From assembly GCF_021390545.1 (NCBI RefSeq), contig NZ_JAJUWR010000028.1, positions 1-64,000 of the forward strand: DNA of 64,000 bases. Reading direction: 5' to 3'. Within the stretch, counting starts at the first letter, position 1, and each line of letters opens with the position of its first letter. Shown here one piece after another: positions 1-9,116 of this stretch. This DNA comes from Algoriphagus sp. AGSA1 (GTDB lineage: Bacteria > Bacteroidota > Bacteroidia > Cytophagales > Cyclobacteriaceae). The notes under the pieces were generated by a model, which did no database searches, had not been told where the DNA came from, and worked only from the letters and a program-made list of their open reading frames with translations. The translations under genes were made by a program, and so were the position numbers.

Positions 1-40
1 AATCCCGATTCCTATAAAATTAAACGGTATTCAAAAAAAT

Positions 41-127
41 AGAGGCCGAAATCAGGAAATCGGCCTCTATTGAATAAAAAAGGCTGTCTTCAATTATCAA
101 ACATCAATATGAGACAGCCTCTTTTTT
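41..127. terminator. Two hairpins, the second a bidirectional terminator
   Basis: Two inverted repeats lie back to back. The first has 9-bp arms (AGAGGCCGA at 41-49 and its complement at 60-68). The second has AGGCTGTCT at 81-89 and its complement at 112-120, with an A-run on its left (76-81) and a T-run on its right (122-127), so it can end transcription in both directions. They probably serve a gene left of the window and isolate the gene starting at 242. Confidence 0.7.
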
Positions 128-241
128 GGTTGTAGCTTATATGTTTATCTTAGCTACTATCTCCAATAGAATATCGGAATGTACCCTTCTCCAACATTTC
201 TTTTCAAGATACATTCCCAATAACTGTCCGACCTTTAGTTT

Positions 242-1780
242 ATGAACAATACCCAAGTAGAACACATATCACTCGCATACCTCCAACCCTCTGACTACAA
301 GGCATTAAAGGCCGCCATGATAGAAGCATACCGATCTATGCCAGGCTCCCACTGGGAAGAGAGTCAGATCGAAACACTGATCAATAAATTCCCATCAGGC
401 CAGGTGGTTATCAAAATAAACGACCAACTCGCAGGCTGTGCGCTTTCAATTATTGTTAATGATGCGGAATTGGAGGGAGAGCATACTTATAGAGACATTA
501 CAACAAACTTCACTTTTGAGAATCACAACAATGCAGGGGACATGCTCTACGGAATTGATGTGTTCATCAAACCAGAATTCCGGGGATTGAGATTAGGCAG
601 AAGACTGTATGATTATCGGAAGGAATTATGTGAAAAACTTAACCTCAAGGGGATTGTCTTTGGCGGGCGAATCCCCAATTATCACAAATACGCAGAGCAG
701 ATGGGGCCAAAAGAATACCTGGACAAGGTGAAAATGAAAGAGATTCATGATCCGGTCTTGAATTTTCAGCTGGCAAATGACTTTCACCCTACCCGAATCA
801 TGAAAAATTATCTGGAAGGTGATACTGCATCCAGTGAGTTTGCGGTCTTGTTGGAATGGAATAACATTTTTTATACTAAACCAAATAAAAAAGCCTCCAG
901 CAATAAGACCATTGTACGGCTAGGTTTGATTCAGTGGCAAATGCGGCTATATGACAATCTGGATGGGTTGATGCAGCAGGCAGAGTACTTCATAGATGCA
1001 GTGTCCGGATATCGTTCTGATTTTGCGCTGTTTCCTGAGCTTTTTAACGCCCCGTTGATGGCCGAATTTAATCACCTCAGCGAAGCCCAGGCCGTGAGGG
1101 GATTGGCCAAATATACTGACGAAATCGTGAAGCGGTTTGCGCAGCTCTCCGTCTCTTACAACATCAATATTATCACTGGCTCCATGCCGAAAATAAAAAA
1201 TGACAAGCTCTACAATGTAGGATATCTCTGCAAGCGTGACGGATCAATAGAAACATACGAAAAGCTCCATATAACACCATTAGAAGCCAAAGTATGGGGA
1301 ATGCAGGGCGGAAGCATGCTGAAGGCATTTGATACCGACTGTGGGAAAATCGGCATTTTGATTTGCTATGACGCAGAGTTCCCTGAGCTGAGCAGACTTC
1401 TAGCCGAAGAAGGCATGGACATACTTTTCATCCCTTTTCTGACTGACACCCAAAATGGCTATTCCCGTGTCCGCAACTGCGCGATGGCAAGGGCAATAGA
1501 GAACGAATGCTACGTGGCGATGGCCGGGAGCGTTGGCAATCTACCGAAAGTACATAACATGGACATGCAATATGCCCAATCCATGGTGATTACTCCCTGT
1601 GATTTCCCATTTCCGAGCAATGGAATCAAAGCAGAAGCTACCCCCAATAGCGAAATGACCTTAATCGCAGATGTGGATATTTCTTTATTGAGAGAATTGA
1701 ATGAATTTGGAAGTGTGAGGAATCTTAAGGATAGAAGAACGGATTTGTTTGAACTCAGACTAAAAGATATCCCAAAATAA
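242..1780 (+). CDS. GNAT acetyltransferase / carbon-nitrogen hydrolase fusion
   Basis: This 512-residue protein joins two enzymes. Residues about 8-210 form a GNAT fold with an acetyl-CoA loop RGLRLG at 114-119. Residues about 225-505 form a nitrilase-superfamily amidohydrolase with the full triad: Glu266 in ALFPE, Lys341 in YEKLH and Cys375 in ICYDAEF. By family knowledge the hydrolase cleaves an amide or nitrile C-N bond and the GNAT half moves an acyl group to an amine; the substrates are unknown. No signal peptide is seen, so it is probably cytosolic. It stands alone, facing a minus-strand gene. The two-domain arrangement is known in Bacteroidota and other phyla. Confidence 0.88.
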   Translation: MNNTQVEHISLAYLQPSDYKALKAAMIEAYRSMPGSHWEESQIETLINKFPSGQVVIKINDQLAGCALSIIVNDAELEGEHTYRDITTNFTFENHNNAGDMLYGIDVFIKPEFRGLRLGRRLYDYRKELCEKLNLKGIVFGGRIPNYHKYAEQMGPKEYLDKVKMKEIHDPVLNFQLANDFHPTRIMKNYLEGDTASSEFAVLLEWNNIFYTKPNKKASSNKTIVRLGLIQWQMRLYDNLDGLMQQAEYFIDAVSGYRSDFALFPELFNAPLMAEFNHLSEAQAVRGLAKYTDEIVKRFAQLSVSYNINIITGSMPKIKNDKLYNVGYLCKRDGSIETYEKLHITPLEAKVWGMQGGSMLKAFDTDCGKIGILICYDAEFPELSRLLAEEGMDILFIPFLTDTQNGYSRVRNCAMARAIENECYVAMAGSVGNLPKVHNMDMQYAQSMVITPCDFPFPSNGIKAEATPNSEMTLIADVDISLLRELNEFGSVRNLKDRRTDLFELRLKDIPK

Positions 1781-1913
1781 TGACCAAGAGAAGGGGTTAA
1801 TTGATCAGAGCCTTGTTTATTATATATACATCGATCTATAACAGCTGGAGACCAACTCCGTAAATCTCTATGCAGATTATCAGATAGGGAAATTCGGCAC
1901 CTGGTCACACTGA

Positions 1914-2687
1914 TCAGCTATCAATAATATCTTGGGAGATGAGCCGGTAGATTTCCGCAATGCTTTCATTGTAGCTTAAAAATCGGTGATGGTCTTCCAG
2001 GGTTTCATAGTCCTCACGCATTGCCGGGCCAGTTTGGGCCACCTTGGCACCCAATTGCAGACTCTTGGAAATAGTCTCTATGATCAATGGTTTGAGCATT
2101 TCAAAATCCAACCCCTGTCTGTGCATTACTTCCTCCGCGATCCTGATCATGTGATTAGAGAAGTTGCTTGCAAAAACTGCCGCAATGTGCATGGCTTTTC
2201 TATCCTTTGACCTGACTAGGTATGTCAACGGAGAAAGGCTTTTAGCTAACTTTTTCAGCTTTTGTAAAGTTTCCTCATCATCTGATTCCAGCAAGAAGGG
2301 CACTTCGTCGAATTCTATTTTTCTGCCTTTGGTAAATGTCTGTAAGGGATAAAATATCCCTGTATATGTAGCCGAACTATAGTTCAATATATCTAACCCT
2401 ACAGAACCCGAGGTATGAACCAGAATGGAGTTTTCAGGCAATATAATCTCATCAGCAACATCAAGGATCGCAGAGTCCTTAACTGCCATTATGAAGATCT
2501 CTGCCTCACTGGCAGAAAAATCCAGATCATCTTTCGGCTCTCCCGCATATACCCGGCCAGTGATTTTCTCCGCACTTTTGAGAGACCGCGCATATACTTC
2601 CGTAATGACATGACCTGCATCCTCTAAAGCCGGTGCCAGGTGCCACGCGACATTACCGGCACCTATAATTGCTATATTAAACTTCAT
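1914..2687 (-). CDS. Rossmann-like / DUF2520 domain oxidoreductase
   Basis: This 257-residue protein begins with a nucleotide-binding beta-alpha-beta motif (IAIIGAGNVAWHLAP, about residues 5-19), as in NADP-dependent 6-phosphogluconate or pyrroline-5-carboxylate reductase-like proteins. It continues into a helical C-terminal half of the DUF2520 type (residues about 130-255). The family is thought to be a reductase or dehydrogenase but its substrate is not established. It lies downstream of lpdA behind a strong hairpin, so it is probably transcribed separately. No catalytic residue can be assigned with confidence. Confidence 0.8.
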   Translation of the reverse strand: MKFNIAIIGAGNVAWHLAPALEDAGHVITEVYARSLKSAEKITGRVYAGEPKDDLDFSASEAEIFIMAVKDSAILDVADEIILPENSILVHTSGSVGLDILNYSSATYTGIFYPLQTFTKGRKIEFDEVPFLLESDDEETLQKLKKLAKSLSPLTYLVRSKDRKAMHIAAVFASNFSNHMIRIAEEVMHRQGLDFEMLKPLIIETISKSLQLGAKVAQTGPAMREDYETLEDHHRFLSYNESIAEIYRLISQDIIDS

Positions 2688-2710
2688 AATGGAATTAACT
2701 CAATTTTCCT

Positions 2711-2745
2711 GAAAAAGAAAAAACCATCCGAATCTCTCCGGATGG
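2711..2745 (-). terminator. Intrinsic terminator of lpdA
   Basis: Inverted repeat CCATCCG (2724-2730) and CGGATGG (2739-2745) followed on the minus strand by a T-rich tail (complement of 2711-2723). It sits 22 bp past the lpdA stop and upstream of the DUF2520 gene. Confidence 0.8.
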
Positions 2746-2766
2746 CTATAAACAGCAAGATTAATA

Positions 2767-4164
2767 CTATATGTGTAAAGCTCTATTATCGGTAGCCGCC
2801 AAACAAGCCTCTTTAAACGCTTCCGTATAAGTAGGGTGTGCATGAGACATTCTGGAAATATCCTCCGCCGAAGCTCTATATTCCATTGCCACTACTGCTT
2901 CGGCAATCATATCAGCCGTTCGAGGGCCGATCATATGTACACCCAGGATCTCGTCAGTTTCGGCATCAGCCAATACCTTCACCAGCCCATCTGTATCCAT
3001 AGAGGCTCTTGCCCTTCCAGAGGCCATGAATGGAAATTTTCCTGTCTTATATTTTACCCCTTTTTCCTTCAATTGCTCTTCTGTATATCCAACAGCAGCT
3101 ACTTCAGGCCAAGTATAGACCACACCCGGAATCAGATTATAATTGATATGTGGTTTTTGTCCCAAAATAGTTTCAGCCACAAACACTCCTTCTTCTTCCG
3201 CCTTATGGGCCAACATCGCGCCTTTTATCACATCACCGATTCCATAGATATTTGGCACATTAGTTTGTAAATGATCGTTGACTTCCACTTGTCCTCTTTC
3301 AGTGATTTTCACTCCAGCAGCTTCGGCATTCAAGCCGTCAGTATAAGGTCTTCTTCCTATGGAAACCAATACATAATCACCTTTTACTTCTACGGTTTCT
3401 CCTTTAGGATCCTCCGCTTTTACTGTCACCTCTTTACCTTTCTTCTCAACTGAGGTGACCTTATGCTTTAAATAAAATTCGAAACCGATTTTCTTTAAGG
3501 ATTTTTGAAGTTCTTTGCCCATGGTACGATCCATGGTAGGGATCAGAGAATCCATGAATTCTATCACGGAAACTTTCGCCCCCAATCTGGCATAGACTGA
3601 ACCAAGCTCCAGACCAATTACCCCACCGCCTATTACCACCAGATGCTTTGGAATTTCTTTCAAGTTCAAAGCCTCAGTAGAGGTAATTACCCGGTCTTTA
3701 TCCAACTTGATAAATGGCAAAGATGAAGGCTTTGACCCAGTAGCGATGATGATATTTTTACCTTGAATATCAGAGGAAGTACCATCATCCTTAGTGACCT
3801 TAACGGTAGTTTTATCCACAAAAGAACCAAGACCTTGATGAACGTCAATCTTATTCTTCTTCATCAAATATTGGATCCCGTCTGTATTCTGCTTTACAAC
3901 ATCATTTTTGCGGGTGATCATCTGCTTCAAGTCCACCTTCAGATTACTAAGATTGATCCCGTGGGTCTTGAACGTATGCTCTGCATTATGAAAGTGCTCC
4001 GAGGAATCCAAAAGTGCCTTAGATGGGATACAGCCAACATTCAAGCAAGTACCTCCCAAAGTCGGGTATTTTTCAATAATGGCGGTTTTCAGACCAAGTT
4101 GCGCACAGCGTATCGCTGCTACATATCCTCCCGGACCAGAACCTATTACTATTACGTCGTACAT
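2767..4164 (-). CDS. lpdA: Dihydrolipoyl dehydrogenase (E3)
   Basis: The 465-residue flavoprotein re-oxidises the dihydrolipoyl groups of 2-oxoacid dehydrogenase complexes, passing electrons through FAD to NAD+. The N-terminal FAD motif is GSGPGG (8-13). The redox disulfide is in GGTCLNVGCIPSK (Cys40, Cys45), the NAD-binding motif is VIGGGVIGLELG near residue 177, and the interface active-site pair is His443 and Glu448 in HPTYTE. All key residues are present and the length is normal. It is the third gene of the sucA-sucB-lpdA set, separated from sucB by 150 bp that holds a large inverted repeat, so its level may be set independently. Confidence 0.96.
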   Translation of the reverse strand: MYDVIVIGSGPGGYVAAIRCAQLGLKTAIIEKYPTLGGTCLNVGCIPSKALLDSSEHFHNAEHTFKTHGINLSNLKVDLKQMITRKNDVVKQNTDGIQYLMKKNKIDVHQGLGSFVDKTTVKVTKDDGTSSDIQGKNIIIATGSKPSSLPFIKLDKDRVITSTEALNLKEIPKHLVVIGGGVIGLELGSVYARLGAKVSVIEFMDSLIPTMDRTMGKELQKSLKKIGFEFYLKHKVTSVEKKGKEVTVKAEDPKGETVEVKGDYVLVSIGRRPYTDGLNAEAAGVKITERGQVEVNDHLQTNVPNIYGIGDVIKGAMLAHKAEEEGVFVAETILGQKPHINYNLIPGVVYTWPEVAAVGYTEEQLKEKGVKYKTGKFPFMASGRARASMDTDGLVKVLADAETDEILGVHMIGPRTADMIAEAVVAMEYRASAEDISRMSHAHPTYTEAFKEACLAATDNRALHI

Positions 4165-4231
4165 TATTTTAGATTTTAGTAGTTAGTAGCAAGTATCAAG
4201 ACTTACCCTTACTTATAATTGAAATACTATT

Positions 4232-4290
4232 GTATCAGGATTGGGAGTGCTTACAATGAGCTCATTTGAAAGCACTCCCGCTCTTGATAC
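4232..4290. repeat. Long imperfect inverted repeat between sucB and lpdA
   Basis: Outer arms GTATCA (4232-4237) and TGATAC (4285-4290) enclose perfect 10-bp inner arms GGGAGTGCTT (4243-4252) and AAGCACTCCC (4270-4279). The loop carries a further palindrome ATGAGCTCAT (4256-4265). There is no clean T-run, so it looks more like an intercistronic processing or stability hairpin, or a REP-like repeat, than a simple terminator. Flanking ACTAGT/TAGATACT-rich sequence adds to the repeat-like look. Confidence 0.7.
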
Positions 4291-4314
4291 TTTGTACTAG
4301 TGACTAGATACTTT

Positions 4315-5844
4315 TTAAACTCCAAACAACAATCTTGTCGGATCTTCGAGTAATTCCTTCACCCGAACCAAGAAACTTACCGATTCGCGGCCATCTATGA
4401 TCCTGTGATCATAAGAAAGAGCGACATACATCATAGGTAAGATCACCACTTCCCCGTTCACGGCCATAGGTCGCTGCACGATGTTGTGCATACCTAGGAT
4501 CGCAGATTGCGGTGCGTTGATGATAGGGGTGGACATCATGGAGCCAAAGATCCCTCCGTTGGTCAAGGTAAAGGTACCTCCTGTCATTTCCTCAATAGAA
4601 AGCTTGTTGTCTCTCGCCTTTCCAGCCAATCTCACCACTTCCTTTTCTATTTGGTCAAAGCTCAGTGTTTCAGCATTTCTAATTACGGGAACCACCAATC
4701 CTTTTGGAGCAGAAACCGCTATGGATATATCACAGTAATCATTGTACACGATTTCGTTACCGTCGATTTTAGCATTGACAGCCGGCCATTCCTGTAGGGC
4801 TACACAAACAGCTTTGGTGAAGAAAGACATGAACCCAAGCCCTACACCGTGTTTTTCTTTAAACTGTTCTTTGAATTTGGATCTCAAATCCATGATCGGC
4901 TTCATGTTTACCTCATTGAAAGTGGTCAACATCGCCGTCTCGTTTTTCACAGAAACCAATCGCTTGGCAACTGTTTTTCTTAAAGAGGACATTTTCTCTC
5001 TGCGTTCGTTCCTAGAACCAGCCACTGGAGCAGGTGCGGAAGCCGCAGCAGGTTCACTCTCTGCTTTTGTAGGTGCCGGAGCGGATTTCTGGGCATTTTG
5101 AGCGTCTTCTTTAGTAATTCTCCCATCCTTTCCAGTTCCTTTCACGGACTCAGGTGACACTCCTTTTTCAGCCAGAATTTTGGAAGCCGCAGGGGAAGCA
5201 TGTCCCGTGGCATAGTTTGTATTCCCAGAAACATCTGTTCCTGATGCGGAAGACTGATCAGAAGCTGCTTCCGCTGCCGGCTCACCTTCCGTCACCTCGA
5301 TCTTACAGATCATACCACCGATCTCCAAGACGTCTCCTTCCTGAGCTACATGACGGAGAATTCCGGATGCTTCTGCCGGCAATTCAAAAGTTGCCTTATC
5401 TGAATCTACCTCAGCGATAATCTCATCAAGTTTCACATAATCCCCATCCGATTTGATCCAGTTTGCCAAGGTTACCTCTGTGATGGATTCCCCAACAGTG
5501 GGCACTACCATTTCCTTAACTTCGCCGGTTGCCTTAGAACCTGATGATTTCTCCTTAGTTTTTGATTGAGGTTCAGGTGCTTTGGCAGGCTCTGATGTAC
5601 CGGGAGTACCAGCCTCATCGATTTCACAGATCACAGCGCCTATTTCCAGCACGTCTCCTTCCTGTGCTTTGATTCTCAGCACTCCGGCAGCTTCGGCAGG
5701 AAGCTCAAATGTGGCTTTGTCAGACTCCAGCTCACAAAGGACTTCATCCATCTGAACCTCGTCTCCGTCTTTTTTAAACCATTGGCCGATGGTAACTTCC
5801 GTAATGGACTCTCCTACAGCCGGAACTTTAATTTCTTTGCTCAT
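4315..5844 (-). CDS. sucB: Dihydrolipoyllysine-residue succinyltransferase (E2), two lipoyl domains
   Basis: This 509-residue E2 core carries succinyl groups from E1 to CoA. It has two tandem lipoyl domains (about 3-77 and 110-185), each with the lipoylation motif ESDKA or DSDKA (Lys43 and Lys150). Next come an Ala/Pro-rich linker, a peripheral-subunit-binding domain (about 212-250, SPAASKILAEKGV) and a catalytic domain (about 280-509) with SYDHRIIDG near the C-terminus. Classical E2o proteins carry one lipoyl domain, so the pair is worth noting. Pairing with sucA directly upstream (89-bp gap) and the GESITEVT opening support the 2-oxoglutarate assignment over pyruvate. Confidence 0.93.
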   Translation of the reverse strand: MSKEIKVPAVGESITEVTIGQWFKKDGDEVQMDEVLCELESDKATFELPAEAAGVLRIKAQEGDVLEIGAVICEIDEAGTPGTSEPAKAPEPQSKTKEKSSGSKATGEVKEMVVPTVGESITEVTLANWIKSDGDYVKLDEIIAEVDSDKATFELPAEASGILRHVAQEGDVLEIGGMICKIEVTEGEPAAEAASDQSSASGTDVSGNTNYATGHASPAASKILAEKGVSPESVKGTGKDGRITKEDAQNAQKSAPAPTKAESEPAAASAPAPVAGSRNERREKMSSLRKTVAKRLVSVKNETAMLTTFNEVNMKPIMDLRSKFKEQFKEKHGVGLGFMSFFTKAVCVALQEWPAVNAKIDGNEIVYNDYCDISIAVSAPKGLVVPVIRNAETLSFDQIEKEVVRLAGKARDNKLSIEEMTGGTFTLTNGGIFGSMMSTPIINAPQSAILGMHNIVQRPMAVNGEVVILPMMYVALSYDHRIIDGRESVSFLVRVKELLEDPTRLLFGV

Positions 5845-5933
5845 AAGTTTTCTTTTTTTTCTCTTTTATGGTCAAAAAGAGAGGAACAAAATGATACGAT
5901 TATTTTGGAGTTCTTTATTAAAAAGAGCTGTGA

Positions 5934-8726
5934 TTAATTCAATTTCAGGGCTTGGGCAATTATGCTTTTCTGCTCTTCCACATGGACTTTATTGTATCCT
6001 GTAGCTGGAGATGCACTTGCTTTCCTTGCGATTACGTCCATTGGGATTTCTTTGTATAGCAATCTCAATAAATAATTCCAGTACCCCATATTGGATGGCT
6101 CTTCCTGGACCCAGACCACTTCTGCTTCAGGATATCCCGCCAGTACTTCCAGAATCTGTTTTTTAGGAAGCGGATGAAGTTGTTCTAGCCTAACAATTGC
6201 GATATTCTTGATTTTTTCCTTTTCTCTGGCTTCCTCCAGGTCATAATACACCTTGCCGGAGCAAAGCACTACTCTTTTCACATCCTTGGCAGCAACTGTG
6301 GTATCAGGAATCACTTCACGGAATTTCCCGGAGGTGAATTCAGCCAGGGGAGAGACCACTTTAGGGTGTCTGAGAAGAGACTTTGGAGACATCACTATGC
6401 AAGGCTTCCTGAATTCCCATGCAAGCTGCCTTCTGAGTAAATGGAAGAAATTGGAAGGCTCAGTCACATTCGCAACGATTGTATTGTATTCAGCTGCCAA
6501 CTGTAGGAAACGTTCCGGGCGGGCGTTGGAATGCTCAGGTCCCTGGCCTTCGTAGCCATGCGGTAGCAGCATCACCAGTCCGTTCATTTTTTGCCATTTT
6601 GATTCACCCGAAGTGATAAATTGGTCAATCATCGTCTGGGCACCGTTGGCAAAATCCCCAAACTGTGCTTCCCAGATCGTCAATGAATTAGGGTTGGCCA
6701 TGGCATAGCCATATTCAAAACCCAATACGGCGTATTCGGAAAGAAGTGAGTTGTAAATGTAGAACTCTCCTTTTCTATCCTTCATTTCCTTGAGGGAATT
6801 ATAGGCCTTATTGGTATTAGCATCGTGAAGGACTGCATGACGGTGTGAGAATGTACCCCGCTGTACATCCTGTCCGGTCAATCGCACAGTTTTCCCTTCC
6901 AAAGTCAAAGAACCATAAGCAAGCAGTTCAGCTGCCGCCCAGTTGAGGGTTTTAGACTGGAAGAACATATCCTTCCGCTGCTTAAGCTGTGCTTCAATTT
7001 GTTTTAAGGGCTTGAATCCTTTAGGGATTACGGTTAGGGCCTCTGCTACCTTTTCGATCACAGCTTCAGTAATCCCTGTCTCAGGAGAATAGTCAAAATC
7101 CTCAGGCTTGGATCTTCTTAAGGAACTCCATGCAGCCTCAAAACGGGTGGCTTGATATGGAAGAGGTTTCTCTTTTACTAAATTGAGACGGTCCTGAAGC
7201 AATTGCCTGAATTCTTCATCCATCTGGGATGCTAATTTCGCTTCCACATCTCCTCGCTCAGTCAATCGCTTTACATAGATTTCTCTGGGGTTGGGATGCT
7301 TGGAGATAATATTATAAAGCTCAGGCTGCGTGAATTTAGGCTCGTCAGACTCGTTGTGCCCATGACGTCTGTAGCAAACCATATCCACAAAAATATCCCT
7401 ACCGAATTTCTGCCTGAATTCCGCCGCAAGCTTGGCTGCAAATACGACCGATTCAGCATTATCTCCATTCACATGGATAACTGGCGCATCGATTATCTTG
7501 GCTACATCTGTACAGTAAATAGAAGACCTTGCATCATCAAAATCCGTCGTAAAACCAACCTGGTTATTGATCACGAAGTGGATAGTGCCACCGGTATTAT
7601 AGCCTTTCAGGTCAGCCATCTGTGTGACTTCATATACTATGCCCTGACCCGCCACTGCGGCATCACCATGGATCAAGATTGGAAGTGCTTTCGTCTTATC
7701 CCCCTTGTATTCCGAATCGATTTTTGCCCTGAGAAAGCCTTCTACCACCGGATCAACAGCCTCTAGGTGTGAGGGATTTGGGGCAAGTTTCAGGTGTACC
7801 TTATTATTGTCGGGAGTCACGATATCACTGGAATAGCCCATGTGATACTTTACGTCGCCGTCTCCCATAGTGAGATCCGGTTTGGCGGTGCCTTCGAATT
7901 CGGAAAAAATCTGCTCGTAGGTTTTGCCCATAATATTGGCAAGGACATTCAGACGGCCCCTGTGGGCCATTCCTATCATGACTTCCTTTACTCCTAGTTG
8001 GGAAGACGTGTTGATCACCGCATCCAGAAACGGAATAGTGCTTTCGCCACCTTCCAATGAGAAACGCTTCTGTCCAAGGTATTTGGTATGCAAAAAGTTT
8101 TCAAAAACCACCGCCTGGTTCAGCTTGGACAGGATTCTCTTTTTATCCTCTTGGGTTGGGTTAAATGCCAATGCCTCTTTTTCGACTTTCGTCTTAAACC
8201 AATCCAGCATTTCCGGATCGCGTATATAGAGATATTCAAAACCTACCGAACCTTCATAAATGGATTTCAGGGAATCCAAAATCTTGGAAAGTTTTGAAGT
8301 CCCGATCCCGATTTCATTTCCAGCCTGAAATTCCGTGTTCATATCCTCCTGTCCCAATCCGAAATCCTGGGGATCGATCAAAGCCTTTCTATCACGGCGT
8401 TCTCTTACCGGATTGGTCTTTGATCGGAGATGTGCCCTGGAGCGATATGCATGGATCAGCGCCCTTACTTTGATTTCTTTTGGCAACTGCTCCATGTCCA
8501 TGATGGTGCCCGGGGTAGCCAATGCCCCATTCTTTGCCGGAACAGCCGCTTTTCCATTGGCAGCTGCTCCGTTTACTTCCTCACCATAGTTCGTCAGTGC
8601 GAAGTCAAAGCCATCGAAAAACTCCTTCCAGCTTGGGTCGATTGATTCTGGGTCACTCTTGTAAGAAGAGTATAGCTCATCGATATAGGATACGTGAGCA
8701 TTAGCGATATAAGAAAACTTATCCAT
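5934..8726 (-). CDS. sucA: 2-oxoglutarate dehydrogenase E1 component
   Basis: The 930-residue thiamine-diphosphate enzyme decarboxylates 2-oxoglutarate and reductively succinylates the lipoyl groups of SucB in the TCA cycle. The N-terminal segment (YIANAHVSYIDELYSSYKSDP) is typical of E1o. The core carries GMAHRGRLNVL, DGDVKYHMGYS, HGDAAVAGQG and the YRRHGHNESDEP segment of the cofactor region. The C-terminal transketolase-like half includes PHGYEGQGPEHSNARPERFLQ. Length is normal. A disordered Ala-rich insert (about residues 50-75) follows the N-terminal helix. It heads the sucA-sucB-lpdA set, and a TAGCTTTG box lies 23-30 bp upstream of its ATG. Confidence 0.96.
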   Translation of the reverse strand: MDKFSYIANAHVSYIDELYSSYKSDPESIDPSWKEFFDGFDFALTNYGEEVNGAAANGKAAVPAKNGALATPGTIMDMEQLPKEIKVRALIHAYRSRAHLRSKTNPVRERRDRKALIDPQDFGLGQEDMNTEFQAGNEIGIGTSKLSKILDSLKSIYEGSVGFEYLYIRDPEMLDWFKTKVEKEALAFNPTQEDKKRILSKLNQAVVFENFLHTKYLGQKRFSLEGGESTIPFLDAVINTSSQLGVKEVMIGMAHRGRLNVLANIMGKTYEQIFSEFEGTAKPDLTMGDGDVKYHMGYSSDIVTPDNNKVHLKLAPNPSHLEAVDPVVEGFLRAKIDSEYKGDKTKALPILIHGDAAVAGQGIVYEVTQMADLKGYNTGGTIHFVINNQVGFTTDFDDARSSIYCTDVAKIIDAPVIHVNGDNAESVVFAAKLAAEFRQKFGRDIFVDMVCYRRHGHNESDEPKFTQPELYNIISKHPNPREIYVKRLTERGDVEAKLASQMDEEFRQLLQDRLNLVKEKPLPYQATRFEAAWSSLRRSKPEDFDYSPETGITEAVIEKVAEALTVIPKGFKPLKQIEAQLKQRKDMFFQSKTLNWAAAELLAYGSLTLEGKTVRLTGQDVQRGTFSHRHAVLHDANTNKAYNSLKEMKDRKGEFYIYNSLLSEYAVLGFEYGYAMANPNSLTIWEAQFGDFANGAQTMIDQFITSGESKWQKMNGLVMLLPHGYEGQGPEHSNARPERFLQLAAEYNTIVANVTEPSNFFHLLRRQLAWEFRKPCIVMSPKSLLRHPKVVSPLAEFTSGKFREVIPDTTVAAKDVKRVVLCSGKVYYDLEEAREKEKIKNIAIVRLEQLHPLPKKQILEVLAGYPEAEVVWVQEEPSNMGYWNYLLRLLYKEIPMDVIARKASASPATGYNKVHVEEQKSIIAQALKLN

Positions 8727-8748
8727 AAATGATTCTTAAAGAAGAAAC

Positions 8749-8756
8749 CAAAGCTA
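8749..8756 (-). promoter_or_regulatory. Candidate Bacteroidota -7 box of sucA
   Basis: The minus strand reads TAGCTTTG, a full match to the TAnnTTTG -7 element of Bacteroidota primary sigma factor promoters, 23-30 bp upstream of the sucA ATG. A matching -33 TTTG at the usual spacing is not clear. Confidence 0.5.
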
Positions 8757-9052
8757 AGCCCTTAAATTCGCAATAAAAAATCGCTTATTTGCTTTTGCGA
8801 ATATATGTATTGATTTATAATGAAATCCAAGTTCAAAACTCTTAATCCACACAATAAAACTGTAATGCTGCAGCTAACAGATTCAATTGGATGAACGGAC
8901 ACAGAGCCCCCTTTAGTAGCCATTAGCCTTAAGATGTACTTGCTCACAAGTTTTACAGAAAGCTCCTTCTTCATTTGTCTAAATAAACTTCTATCAGAAT
9001 TTCCCACAATTATACCAAAATAACTTTCACTCAAGGATTACTTGAATAAAAC
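8757..9052. other. Intergenic stretch without a supported gene
   Basis: About 300 bp between the sucA promoter box and the terminator of the first SusC/SusD operon. A minus-strand reading frame of 90 codons (8762-9034) has no recognisable domain or signal peptide and overlaps the expected sucA promoter region. I do not support it as a gene and see nothing else here. Confidence 0.5.
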
Positions 9053-9081
9053 AGAAAAAGGCAGCGCTTTTCAACGCTGCC
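9053..9081 (-). terminator. Terminator of SusC/SusD operon 1
   Basis: Perfect 7-bp arms GGCAGCG (9060-9066) and CGCTGCC (9075-9081) with an 8-nt loop. The minus strand continues CTTTTTCTGTTTT. It lies 36 bp beyond the last gene of the operon. Confidence 0.8.
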
Positions 9082-9116
9082 TGTTACTCAAATTAGACAA
9101 TCCTTATCTATTGCGA

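Noticed and set aside
2836..3270. Open frame of 144 codons on the plus strand inside lpdA
   Set aside because: Antisense to a fully conserved gene, Cys/His-rich composition typical of a shadow frame, no domain and no start signal.
8762..9034. Minus-strand frame of 90 codons upstream of sucA
   Set aside because: Covers the expected sucA promoter, has no domain or signal peptide, and codon use unlike neighbouring genes.
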